This document shows positions 33,192-41,382 of a stretch of DNA of 44,805 nt, in pieces. The translations under genes were made by a program, and so were the position numbers. The DNA lies in the NCBI GenBank assembly GCA_903887485.1, contig CAISPV010000031.1, positions 1-44,805 on the forward strand. The letters run 5' to 3'. The stretch is from an uncultured Desulfobulbaceae bacterium (GTDB lineage: Bacteria; Desulfobacterota; Desulfobulbia; Desulfobulbales; Desulfocapsaceae). The first letter of the stretch is position 1. Every line of letters starts with the position of its first letter. A model generated the notes under the pieces. The model was not told the origin of the DNA. It saw only the letters and a list, made by a program, of their open reading frames with translations, and did no database searches.

Positions 33192-34151
33192 TCAGATTTT
33201 CTCGTCATCCGCATGATCGTCACTTGATTCATCACCCCCAAAAACAGACAAAAGATCGTTCTCTCCGTCTGCATGAGACACAATGTCGGGTTCCCTGTTG
33301 AGCGCGGCAAGGTCTTCAGAATTGAGCGAACCATCTTCAAGGATCTGAATCTTCTGGAAGAGGTCATCATTCTCCCGTTCCGGACTGTGTTCATCGGCGA
33401 CAGGAAAGATCTCCAGATTCTGCAGATAGGCCTCAAGGGTTGCCCGCAAGACCTGGCGCGCCTCTTCCCGTTTCTGCCGCAACGCCTCAATCTCTCTTGG
33501 CAGACGAGCAAGTTCGGCTTGTGCCGCCTCGCGAATCTGTTCTATCTCGGCCTTGGCCGCCTCGAGAAGCTGCTCCGCCTGCTCTTCGCTCTTCTCCTTC
33601 ATCGAATCGCAAAACTGCTGGGCCGCAGCCAGTGTTGACCTGAAATCAACCTCATCTTTTTTTGCTTCTCGCTGCTGCTCCTCCATCAGCTCAATCTTGC
33701 GCCCCAAGGTCTCTTTCTCGGCCATTTCCTGCAATAAAGCCTCTTCAGCCTCATGAATCCGGGCCTCAGCACCGCTCAATGCCATTTCCAGTCTCTTCTT
33801 CTCCTCTTCAAGGTTGGTGATCCAGGTACGGAACCCTTCCAACTCTTTTGCCTGGGCCGCAAGCTTCTGCTCCATCAGCAACCCTGCCTGCCTCAGCTCT
33901 TCCGCCATTTTTCGAGACTCGGCGCTGCTCGCCTCCAAGGAGTTCTTCTGCTGTTCAATGATTTCTTTTTCCTCATGAAAGGCCTGCAGGTCATCAATCT
34001 GAAGCCGGCAACGCTCCTGGAGGTCAAAAAATTCCTCGGCAATCAGATCCAGGTAGGCCTTGACCTCAACAGGGTCATATCCTCTAAATTTACTCTGGAA
34101 TTCCTGATCCTTGATAATCTGTGGTGTAATCATCTGTGGTGTTGTGGACAT
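33192..34151 (-). CDS. DivIVA-domain coiled-coil protein
   Basis: A 319-residue protein. Residues 6-55 form the DivIVA N-terminal domain (ITPQIIKDQEFQSKFRGYDPVEVKAYLDLI), which in relatives binds curved membrane and recruits polar or division partners. Residues 60-235 are a long coiled coil (heptads rich in Glu, Lys, Leu and Ala), and the last 80 residues are acidic, ending in Asp/Glu-rich sequence. DivIVA proteins are best known in Gram-positives but also occur in deltaproteobacteria-type groups, often next to yggT as here. It is cytoplasmic. A role in polar organisation is inferred from the domain only. Confidence 0.88.
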   Translation of the reverse strand: MSTTPQMITPQIIKDQEFQSKFRGYDPVEVKAYLDLIAEEFFDLQERCRLQIDDLQAFHEEKEIIEQQKNSLEASSAESRKMAEELRQAGLLMEQKLAAQAKELEGFRTWITNLEEEKKRLEMALSGAEARIHEAEEALLQEMAEKETLGRKIELMEEQQREAKKDEVDFRSTLAAAQQFCDSMKEKSEEQAEQLLEAAKAEIEQIREAAQAELARLPREIEALRQKREEARQVLRATLEAYLQNLEIFPVADEHSPERENDDLFQKIQILEDGSLNSEDLAALNREPDIVSHADGENDLLSVFGGDESSDDHADDEKI

Positions 34152-34259
34152 AATACTCCTCTGTATCCTCGTATTAGAAACCGTTACAAAAGGGATCTTG
34201 CACTCCTGACCATTTTGTTATGCCATCAAGAAAATGACACACTGATTTATTACCAGACC

Positions 34260-34559
34260 TCAACCCATCACCCTGGCCATCTGTTTCAGGGTGGGCACCA
34301 GAAAGCTCTGAAGAAACATGATCACCAGAATGAGAATCATGGGCGAGAAATCCATTCCCCCCATATTAGTAGGAAGCCACTGCCGGATACGACTCAGCAA
34401 AGGCTCGGTAATCTCATACAAAAATCGAACAATAGGATTATGGGTATCAGCATTCACCCAGGAAATGACCGCCCTGCCTACAACCATCCACAGATAGGCA
34501 GAAAGAAGGAAATCAAGCAACTGGGCCAGGGCCATCATAAAATTATTCATCACAAACAT
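34260..34559 (-). CDS. yggT: YggT family membrane protein
   Basis: A 99-residue integral membrane protein with two hydrophobic segments (about 8-30 and 72-92) and the YggT signature between them: AVISWVNADTHNPIVRFLYEITEPLLSRIR. YggT proteins are widespread; roles in osmotic stress and in positioning with division genes have been suggested. It lies between metG and the DivIVA-domain gene on the same strand. An alternative start is ATG at 34550, three codons later. Confidence 0.9.
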   Translation of the reverse strand: MFVMNNFMMALAQLLDFLLSAYLWMVVGRAVISWVNADTHNPIVRFLYEITEPLLSRIRQWLPTNMGGMDFSPMILILVIMFLQSFLVPTLKQMARVMG

Positions 34560-34619
34560 GTTTTGTACTCCTCTTTATGAAATAACAAGTCGCCTGCAGA
34601 AACAAAAATAGTTTCATAG

Positions 34620-36578
34620 TTACGCCACCTTGCTGCCAGCCGCCACCAGACCGCTTACGGTCGTCAGGACCAGACGCTTTTTCCCTTCCACCTCGGTCTT
34701 GGCCGCCAGGACCATGCCCTGTGACTGAACTCCCATTATCTCGACCGGTTGCAGATTGGCCACAATGAGTACCTGCCGCCCAACCATCTCTTCCGGGGTA
34801 TAATATTCAGCTATTCCGGCAACGATGGTTCGCTGCTCCGGGGCCTTGACCGTCAACTTGAGCAGTTTATTTGATTTGAGAATATGCTCAGCAGCAATCA
34901 CCTCTGCCACTCGCAGATCAATCTGCTGAAACTGGGCAAATTCAATCACCCCCACCTCCGCAACGCCCCCTTTCTTTTTCTCTTTTTTGGGAGAACTTTT
35001 CTGGACTGCTGTTGCGGCGACCGCAATAGCGCCACCCTCTTTTCCAGGCTTATCCATCCGGGGAAACAGAGAAGCAGTTGCCTGCAACCTGGTGCCGACC
35101 GTGCTCAAGCCCCACTGGGCGCCATGCGCAAAATTGGTAATCCGGGGATCGTCCGTACTCAAGCCCAAACCCACTGCCATCTTCTGACTGGTCTGGGGCA
35201 TCACCGGCCGCAGGACAAGCGTCAACAGACGCAGACACTCAACCAGATTATAGAGCACTGCGTGCAGGCGCGGCTGCTGGGCCGGATCCTTGGCCAGCAC
35301 CCAGGGCTCACTGATGACAATATATTTATTGGCATGGCTGATCAAGTCCCAGACACTCTGCAAGGCCCGATGAAACTGGAACTGCCCCATGCTCTCGTGA
35401 TACTGGGACAACATCTGCACAGCCGTCTGGCGCAGGATCGCCTCAGACTCCTCAGTCGCGCCAGAGGCCGGGACCGTGGCATCTGTATATTTTTCCAGCA
35501 TGGCCAGGGAGCGGCTGAACAGATTGCCCAAATCATTGGCCAGATCCGAATTCTGGCGAGTCACGATCGCGGCGCTGGAAAAGGAGGCATCGAGACCAAA
35601 AGACATCTCGCGCAGGAGAAAATAACGTACCGTATCGACACCGTAGTCGGCAACCAGTTCGGCTGGCCGCACCACATTGCCGATACTCTTGGACATCTTG
35701 GTCTCACCCACATTCCAGTAGCCATGGACATGGAGCCGCTGATACAGGGGGAGTCCCATGGCCAGAAGCATGGTCGGCCAGTAGATGGCATGCGGTTTGA
35801 GAATATCCTTGGCGATCACATGTTCCGCCACCGGCCAGTATTGATGAAACAACTTGCCGTCAGGATAGTCAAGTCCGGTGAGATAATTAATCAGGGCATC
35901 AAACCAGACATAGGTGACAAAATTCTGATCAAAGGGTAAGGCAATGCCCCAGGTCAGCCTTGAGGTAGGCCTTGAGATACAGAGATCTTCGAGGGGCTCG
36001 CTGAGAAAGGAAAGTACCTCGTTGCGGTAACGCTCCGGGGTGATAAACTCGGGATGGGCGTGGATATGATCCAGCAACTGCTGCTGATATTTCGACATGC
36101 GGAAGAAATAATTCTGCTCGGTAATCTTCTCCGGCGGCCGCTGGTGATCAGGACAGTTGCCGCTGACCAGCTCTTTTTCGGTCAGAAAACGCTCACAGCC
36201 CTTGCAGTACAGTCCTGAATATTCGCCAAAATAGATATCACCCTGCTCATAGACCTGCTGCAGGACGCGCTGCACGGTCTTGATATGATTCGTGTCGGTC
36301 GTCCGGATGAAGTTATCAGGGACGATATCGAGCAGCGGCCAGCTCTCCCGGTACAGGGCGCTGATCCGGTCCGCATACTCAAGGGGCGACACCTGCTCTT
36401 TGAGCGCCGCTTCAGCAATCTTGTCACCATGCTCATCAGTGCCCGTCTGAAACCGGACATCCTCACCGCAAACCCGCCGAAACCGGCTGTAGGTATCAGC
36501 GACAATGGTGGTATAGGCATGGCCCAGATGCGGCTGGGCATTCACATAATAAATGGGGGTCGTAATATAGGTTGTCAT
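34620..36578 (-). CDS. metG: Methionyl-tRNA synthetase MetG
   Basis: A 652-residue class I synthetase that charges tRNA-Met, with the HIGH-type motif PHLGHAYTT near the N-terminus and KMSKSIGN at about residue 300. A zinc-binding insert (YCKGCE, then GNCPDH) is present in the connective domain. The anticodon-binding helix bundle follows, then a Ala/Lys-rich linker, and the C-terminal OB-fold tRNA-binding domain (about 545-652, FAQFQQIDLRVAEVIAAEHI) used for dimerisation. The length is normal for the long bacterial type. The ATG overlaps no other gene and sits 40 nt after ricT, likely in one transcript. Confidence 0.96.
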   Translation of the reverse strand: MTTYITTPIYYVNAQPHLGHAYTTIVADTYSRFRRVCGEDVRFQTGTDEHGDKIAEAALKEQVSPLEYADRISALYRESWPLLDIVPDNFIRTTDTNHIKTVQRVLQQVYEQGDIYFGEYSGLYCKGCERFLTEKELVSGNCPDHQRPPEKITEQNYFFRMSKYQQQLLDHIHAHPEFITPERYRNEVLSFLSEPLEDLCISRPTSRLTWGIALPFDQNFVTYVWFDALINYLTGLDYPDGKLFHQYWPVAEHVIAKDILKPHAIYWPTMLLAMGLPLYQRLHVHGYWNVGETKMSKSIGNVVRPAELVADYGVDTVRYFLLREMSFGLDASFSSAAIVTRQNSDLANDLGNLFSRSLAMLEKYTDATVPASGATEESEAILRQTAVQMLSQYHESMGQFQFHRALQSVWDLISHANKYIVISEPWVLAKDPAQQPRLHAVLYNLVECLRLLTLVLRPVMPQTSQKMAVGLGLSTDDPRITNFAHGAQWGLSTVGTRLQATASLFPRMDKPGKEGGAIAVAATAVQKSSPKKEKKKGGVAEVGVIEFAQFQQIDLRVAEVIAAEHILKSNKLLKLTVKAPEQRTIVAGIAEYYTPEEMVGRQVLIVANLQPVEIMGVQSQGMVLAAKTEVEGKKRLVLTTVSGLVAAGSKVA

Positions 36579-36617
36579 CTCTCACATCGTCTCAGGCAAC
36601 AAGAAATTATGCAGTTA

Positions 36618-37514
36618 TTACTTCTTTTCTTTCTTCCCACTTTCCTCAACTTTTACCGGCTCACAGTTCTGCCACTGCTCTTTGGTCAACAGATGGGTCT
36701 CCCCCTGGCCGTCACTGACCTGGATGGTTTGCTGCAAAGGGTTCTGCCGTTTGACCAGAAACACCTCTTCGCCAATCTTGATCCGCTTGCCGGTCTTGGG
36801 CATCCCTTTTCGCTCCCGGCGATAGGTGGAATATTCATAGGTCAGACAGCACAGCAGACGATTACAGACCCCGGATATCTTGGTAGGATTCAAGGGCAGA
36901 TCCTGCTCTTTGGCCATCTTGATCGAGACGGAATCAAACTCGTCCATAAAGACTGAACAGCACAACTCCCGGCCACAGGTGCCAAGACCGCCTATCATCT
37001 TGGTCTCATGCCGCACCCCGACCTGCCGCATCTCCACCCTGGTATGAAACTCCAGCACCAGATCTTTCACCAGATCCCGGAAATCAATACGATTATTGGC
37101 AGTGAAATAAAAGACAATCTTGCTGCCATTAAAATACCGTTCGGCCCGCACCAGCCGCATCGACAGTTTATGCTGCTCAATAAGAGCCTTGCAGGCCAGA
37201 AAAGCCGTTGCTTCCCAAGACGTAATGGTGGCAAATCTCCCGATCTCTTCCTGATTCGCGCGGCGGGCCAGGACATAACTGGCATGGCGTTTCATCCCGC
37301 AGCCATGACTGCAAGGGGCGCGACTGAGGAGGATTGCCGGTTCAGTGCCATGATCCGTTTTAACCATCACCAGCTCTTTGGCCTTGAGATCGGAAAGCTC
37401 TGATGATGCCGTAAACTCCTGTCCTTGCGCCCGAAAACAGATCCGATAAAAGGATATCTGTGCCTCCCCGGCTTGTCCCTGTTGCTCTGCTCTCTCTTCC
37501 TGCTGTTCCGACAT
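36618..37514 (-). CDS. ricT: PSP1-domain protein RicT (YaaT family)
   Basis: A 298-residue PSP1-family protein. The core (about residues 20-265) has the conserved cysteine run: CSHGCGMKR near residue 70, then GTCGRELCCSVF and GVCNRLLCCLTYEYSTYR. In Bacillus subtilis RicT forms an iron-sulphur-bearing complex with RicA and RicF that guides RNase Y in mRNA maturation. Those partners are not in this window, and in Gram-negatives the function is unproven. The N-terminal 20 residues are Glu/Gln-rich and the C-terminus is Lys-rich. It lies between holB and metG, an order common in this group; the gap to holB contains an inverted heptamer array. Confidence 0.9.
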   Translation of the reverse strand: MSEQQEERAEQQGQAGEAQISFYRICFRAQGQEFTASSELSDLKAKELVMVKTDHGTEPAILLSRAPCSHGCGMKRHASYVLARRANQEEIGRFATITSWEATAFLACKALIEQHKLSMRLVRAERYFNGSKIVFYFTANNRIDFRDLVKDLVLEFHTRVEMRQVGVRHETKMIGGLGTCGRELCCSVFMDEFDSVSIKMAKEQDLPLNPTKISGVCNRLLCCLTYEYSTYRRERKGMPKTGKRIKIGEEVFLVKRQNPLQQTIQVSDGQGETHLLTKEQWQNCEPVKVEESGKKEKK

Positions 37515-37553
37515 AGCTATATACTTTTAAGTTAAAATTACTCGGGGTTGTTT

Positions 37554-37641
37554 AGGCTGAAGACTAAAGGCCGAAGGCTGAAGGATATCAATCATCCCGC
37601 ATATTGCTCCCTAAAACCCTTCAGTCTTCAGTCTTCAGCCT
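37554..37641. repeat. Inverted heptamer array between ricT and holB
   Basis: A left arm of four heptamers (AGGCTGA, AGACTAA, AGGCCGA, AGGCTGA, 37554-37584) faces a right arm of TTCAGTC/TTCAGCC units (37617-37641) across a 32-nt spacer. The arms are reverse complements with few mismatches, so the RNA can fold into a long hairpin. The heptamer is the same as at 28389-28525. Confidence 0.85.
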
Positions 37642-37654
37642 ATCAAGCTAAACA

Positions 37655-38671
37655 CTATTGCTGCAACTGAAATAGAAGCACCTCGCACACCAGGGTACGA
37701 CTACAGTTCCGGCCCAGTTCTTTTTCAGCGCGATCAACCGCATGCAGCTTATCAAAAAGCTGACGAAAATTCCAGCATCGCAATTTATTCCCGTGCGCCC
37801 CCTCGCCCATGGCTGCCGACCCATGCCCATCCTGGCCTAACGAATCGGAAAACAGGAGATCCCGCAGCCAGATACGCAACAGCCCCAAAAGAGGGAGAAG
37901 ATCTTCCTTCAAGGCCGCCATAGTTTCAGCCGCCTGCAGCAACAGCCCCACATCGCGGCTGCCGTCGTGCCCCGGATCAGCAAGGAGCGCCACCACCTCC
38001 CGCCAGATGGCCACCATCTCTTTGCGATACAGGAGCAAGGCCTGACCGGGACAGCCCTCAGAGAGACGGGCCAGGAGACGGGCTGTTTCGGGGTCCAGTT
38101 CGGGCAATTCCCGCAACAGGATCTGCGCCGTCTCTTCCTGGCCCAGACTGAAAAAAGGAATCACCTGACACCGGGAACTGATGGTAATCAAGACATCCCT
38201 GGCCGCTGCCGCCGTCAGGATCAACAGATTGTTGTCCGGCGGCTCTTCCAGGGTCTTCAGCAGACTGTTTGCCGCCTCCGGCCGCATGGTATGGATATCC
38301 TCCAGCAGCACTACCCGGACAGACGATTCATAGGGCGGATAAGAGAGCGCCTGGATCATCTCCCGGATGCGATCGATCTTGATCACCCCTTTTTCCGGGC
38401 TGATCACCAGAAAATCAGGATGATTCTCCGAGCTGTATTTCCGGCAGGAAGGGCAATCACCGCAGGCATCCATACCCTGCCGCTGGCGGCAGTTCACTGC
38501 CGCGGCCAGACTTCTGGCAAACAACTGTTTTCCCACCCCGTCCGGCCCGCGGAACAGATAGGCATGGGCCAACTTTCCAGACTCCAGGGCCCGGCCCAGC
38601 AGAAATTTGGCCTTTTCCTGACCCAAAAGACGGGAGAAAGAAAGGGTTAATTGTCTTTGCCGCGCGCCCAT
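37655..38671 (-). CDS. holB: DNA polymerase III delta-prime subunit HolB
   Basis: A 338-residue clamp-loader subunit. The AAA+ fold has a P-loop GPDGVGKQ (residues 42-49, with Gln where Thr/Ser normally binds Mg-ATP), a zinc-binding CGDCPSC motif near residue 75, a modified Walker B (VVLLEDIHTM) and the SRC motif ISSRCQ that acts as arginine finger for neighbouring subunits. The Gln in the P-loop fits a subunit that does not hydrolyse ATP itself. The C-terminal domain is helical. Its start lies 2 nt after the stop of the OB-HD gene, so the two are translated together. Confidence 0.92.
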   Translation of the reverse strand: MGARQRQLTLSFSRLLGQEKAKFLLGRALESGKLAHAYLFRGPDGVGKQLFARSLAAAVNCRQRQGMDACGDCPSCRKYSSENHPDFLVISPEKGVIKIDRIREMIQALSYPPYESSVRVVLLEDIHTMRPEAANSLLKTLEEPPDNNLLILTAAAARDVLITISSRCQVIPFFSLGQEETAQILLRELPELDPETARLLARLSEGCPGQALLLYRKEMVAIWREVVALLADPGHDGSRDVGLLLQAAETMAALKEDLLPLLGLLRIWLRDLLFSDSLGQDGHGSAAMGEGAHGNKLRCWNFRQLFDKLHAVDRAEKELGRNCSRTLVCEVLLFQLQQ

Positions 38672-38673
38672 TG

Positions 38674-39711
38674 CTAAAAAAGCGTCTGCTGACGCGATGG
38701 CGTTGGTGCCGTCCGCCGCTCATCCGCATGCTCTGCCGCTTCTGCTTCCCGTGCCTCAAAAGGGCCAAGATACAGATATCGCTCCAGCGAGCGCTGGTAC
38801 TCGGTCCACTGCAGCCCCGGCTCTTTCATCTTCTTGCGCAACTGCTCCATCAGGTTCATCTTGGCATCGAGATCATCAACAAAACTGAGGATAAAGGCCT
38901 CAACGGTCATGGGCACGGTGGGCGAACCGAACTCCTGACGACCATGATGGCTGAGAATCAGGTGTTGCAGCTGGGTGAGCAGTTCCGGCGGAAAATCCTT
39001 GATATCGCCCGCCGCCTCGGCCACCATCTCGCTGCCCATAACCAGATGCCCCTTCAACCGGCCCTGAGGAGTATAGTCAATCACGGCCACCTCCATCACC
39101 AGCTCGTCCACCTTACCGATATCATGCAGCAGAGCCCCGGCCAGGAGGAGGGAACGATCAACCCCCGAATAATGGGCGGCCAGACTCTCGGCAATCCGGG
39201 CCACAGAAAGGGAATGCTCCAGCAGGCCGCCCAGATAGGCGTGATGAATCCCTTTCGCCGCCGGGGCATCCTGAAAACGCGGCCACAGGGGCCCTTTCTT
39301 GAAGAAAACTTGCAATAATTTTTTCAAATATGGATTTTTCACCGAGGCGACAAGGGCCTGCAGGTCCATGGCCAACCTCTCCCGGTCCTGATCACAGACC
39401 AGAACAAAATAAGCAAGATCAACCTCATTACGATCGACCGCACGGGCGGCATCGATCTTGAGCTGCAACTTGTTCTGATACGACTGAACCTGACCGCTCA
39501 GGTGCACAAATTGACCGACCTGACACACCCCTTGCAGCTTCTCAACCTGATCCCAGATCGGCCCACCGATCTCACCGGTCCTGTCCACGACCTCCAGGAT
39601 CAGATACGGCTTGCCGGCCCGGGTCTCGGCCAGACGCGCCGTCTTGACCAGAAAAAAATCATCCAGCCGGTCACCCTCTTTGAGCTGATCTACAAACTGT
39701 ATCTTGTGCAT
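38674..39711 (-). CDS. OB-fold/HD-domain protein, YhaM-type 3'-5' exoribonuclease-like
   Basis: A 345-residue protein with an N-terminal OB-fold nucleic-acid domain (about 15-110, LILEVVDRTGEIGGPIWDQ and FVHLSGQVQSYQNKLQLKI) and a central HD phosphohydrolase domain (HHAYLGGLLEHSLSV, then ALLHDIGKVDEL, later LSHHGRQEFGSP and SFVDDLDAKMN). This order matches YhaM exoribonucleases, which trim RNA and DNA 3' ends with manganese. The last 60 residues are polar and Glu/Arg-rich. The gene sits between the 400-nt repeat region and holB and is translationally close to holB. Activity on a particular RNA is inferred from family only. Confidence 0.88.
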   Translation of the reverse strand: MHKIQFVDQLKEGDRLDDFFLVKTARLAETRAGKPYLILEVVDRTGEIGGPIWDQVEKLQGVCQVGQFVHLSGQVQSYQNKLQLKIDAARAVDRNEVDLAYFVLVCDQDRERLAMDLQALVASVKNPYLKKLLQVFFKKGPLWPRFQDAPAAKGIHHAYLGGLLEHSLSVARIAESLAAHYSGVDRSLLLAGALLHDIGKVDELVMEVAVIDYTPQGRLKGHLVMGSEMVAEAAGDIKDFPPELLTQLQHLILSHHGRQEFGSPTVPMTVEAFILSFVDDLDAKMNLMEQLRKKMKEPGLQWTEYQRSLERYLYLGPFEAREAEAAEHADERRTAPTPSRQQTLF

Positions 39712-39760
39712 GGCAGCTTAGCTTAACTTTATCGCGGGATTTTTGTCGTTATCTGGCAGA

Positions 39761-40111
39761 CGCCACTCCAGGAAACAGCCGGAAAAGATTAGCTGTTTCC
39801 TGAAAGCGGCATAAGAGGCCGTAAATCAAACAAGCAAGAAAAAGACCTTGCCTCATTAACCCAATCTATTGTTGAGGGGCAAACGCCACTCAATGAAACA
39901 GCCCACAAAACGGCTGTTTCATTGAAGCGGCATAAGAGGCTGTAAACGAAACAAGCAAGAAAAAGACCTTGCCTTATTAACCCAATCTATTGTTGAGGGC
40001 AGACGCCACTCAATGAAACAGCGGGAAAAGATTCGCTGTTTCATTGAAGCGGCATAAGAGGCTGTAAACGAAACAAGCAAGAAAAAGACCTTGCTTGTTT
40101 CATAACAGCCT
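39761..40111. repeat. Three-copy ~120-bp tandem repeat with covarying hairpins
   Basis: This 400-nt gap between ychF and the OB-HD gene holds three tandem units beginning CGCCACTC at 39761, 39884 and 40004 (periods 123 and 120; the third is shorter). Each contains a perfect hairpin: arms 39769-39779/39792-39802 (11 bp), 39891-39903/39912-39924 (13 bp) and 40011-40023/40034-40046 (13 bp). Where the arms differ between copies, both sides change together (e.g. AGGAAAC with GTTTCCT, ATGAAAC with GTTTCAT). A second smaller hairpin, GCAAG/CTTGC, recurs in each unit. The last unit extends into a 12-bp stem (40070-40081/40090-40101) inside a 7-bp stem (40058-40064/40106-40112) that touches the ychF stop codon. 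No protein is encoded. Confidence 0.85.
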
Positions 40112-41209
40112 CTAAACATTAAAACGAAAGAGGAGACAGTCGCCATCGGCCACCACATATTCCTTGCCTTCAGAGCGCATCAAGCCCTTGTCCTTGGCCA
40201 CCGCCTCACTGCCGCAGGCAATGAAATCCTCATAGGCAATGGTCTCGGCCCGGATGAAGCCGCGCTCAAAATCGGAGTGGATCTTGCCGGCCGCCCCCGG
40301 CGCCTTGGTGCCCTTGGCAATGGTCCAGGCCCTGGTCTCTTTCTCACCCACCGTAAAAAAGGTGATCAGCCCCAGGAGCTCATATCCCGCCTTGATCAGC
40401 CGGTTCAATCCCGGCTCGCTCATCCCCATGTCAGCCAGAAATTCCTGCTGCTCCTCAGGCGACAACTGACTCAGCTCCTGCTCGATATTGCCGGAGATAA
40501 TCACCACCGAGGCCCCCTCCAGGCGGGCCGCCTCTTCCAGCGCCCGCACCGAGGCGTTCCCTTGCAGCGCATCCTCTTCCGCCACATTGGCCACATAGAG
40601 CACCGGCTTGGTGGTCAGCAGACAAAGGTCACGCAGGAGATCACGCTCAAGGTCACCATCGGCCGTCACGCTGCGGGCCGGCTGCCCGCTATCGAGCGCC
40701 GCATGCAATTTCTCCAAGAATACGGCCTGGGCCTTATAGACCTTGTCTCCTGATTTGGCCTGAGAAATGGTCTTCTTCAGCCGTTTATCAACAGTATCCA
40801 GATCGGCCAGGATCAGCTCCATGTTAATAATCTCGCGATCACGCTCGGCGTCAATGGAGCCATCGACATGGACGACATTCTCATCCTCAAAGCAGCGCAC
40901 CACATGGACAATGGCATCCACCTGCCGGATATGGCCGAGAAACTGGTTGCCCAACCCCTCGCCCTGACTGGCCCCCTTGACCAGTCCGGCAATATCGACA
41001 AACTCCATCTGGGTCCCGATCTTGACTTTGGTTTTGGCAAGAATGGCCAGGGCATCGAGGCGGGAATCAGGCATGGCCACAATCCCGACATTGGGCTCGA
41101 TAGTACAGAAAGGATAATTAGCCGCCTCAATACCGGCGGCGGTCAACGCATTAAAAATTGTTGATTTTCCAACATTTGGCAGACCAACAATACCACAACG
41201 AAAGCCCAT
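40112..41209 (-). CDS. ychF: Redox-regulated ATPase YchF (Obg-family)
   Basis: A 365-residue TRAFAC-class P-loop ATPase of the Obg family. G1 is GLPNVGKST near the N-terminus, the DxxG motif is [11 protein letters not shown], and the usual NKxD (G4) site is replaced by NVAEED, the known feature that makes YchF prefer ATP over GTP. A coiled-coil domain lies in the middle (about 130-190), and the C-terminal TGS domain ends in the typical [19 protein letters not shown]. YchF binds ribosomes and is linked to stress control. ATG 41209 is chosen for its AGGAG at 8-9 nt; an open frame continues 14 codons up without similarity. The stop lies inside a large hairpin of the following repeat region. Confidence 0.96.
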   Translation of the reverse strand: MGFRCGIVGLPNVGKSTIFNALTAAGIEAANYPFCTIEPNVGIVAMPDSRLDALAILAKTKVKIGTQMEFVDIAGLVKGASQGEGLGNQFLGHIRQVDAIVHVVRCFEDENVVHVDGSIDAERDREIINMELILADLDTVDKRLKKTISQAKSGDKVYKAQAVFLEKLHAALDSGQPARSVTADGDLERDLLRDLCLLTTKPVLYVANVAEEDALQGNASVRALEEAARLEGASVVIISGNIEQELSQLSPEEQQEFLADMGMSEPGLNRLIKAGYELLGLITFFTVGEKETRAWTIAKGTKAPGAAGKIHSDFERGFIRAETIAYEDFIACGSEAVAKDKGLMRSEGKEYVVADGDCLLFRFNV

Positions 41210-41285
41210 AAAAAAAACTCCTAAAAAAGGATGCAAGTATTCAATGAACACTTCAATCTTAAATCTTAAAACTCCCTACCACCAG

Positions 41286-41313
41286 TTACAAAAATTCTTA
41301 AAACAAGTATTAT
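41286..41313 (+). promoter_or_regulatory. Possible promoter for the amidohydrolase gene
   Basis: TTACAA (41286-41291) and TATTAT (41308-41313) are 16 nt apart in the AT-rich gap between the divergent ychF and amidohydrolase genes. Transcription would begin near 41320. Confidence 0.35.
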
Positions 41314-41382
41314 ACCCTGCAACTATGGAAAATGCCCCTCTTTTTCACCACAACCCCCTCTCTCCTTCCCATGCCTGACACA

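Noticed and set aside
34884-35939. A 351-codon open frame opposite metG
   Set aside because: It is antisense to catalytic metG sequence, with no start signal or family similarity.
39761-40111. Tandem repeats as a CRISPR array
   Set aside because: Units are about 120 bp with nearly identical sequence throughout, so there are no short repeats separated by unique spacers, and no cas genes are near.
39919-40158. A 79-codon frame within the repeats after ychF
   Set aside because: It reads through hairpin repeats and overlaps the ychF 3' end in another frame; the repeated structure rather than the protein is conserved.
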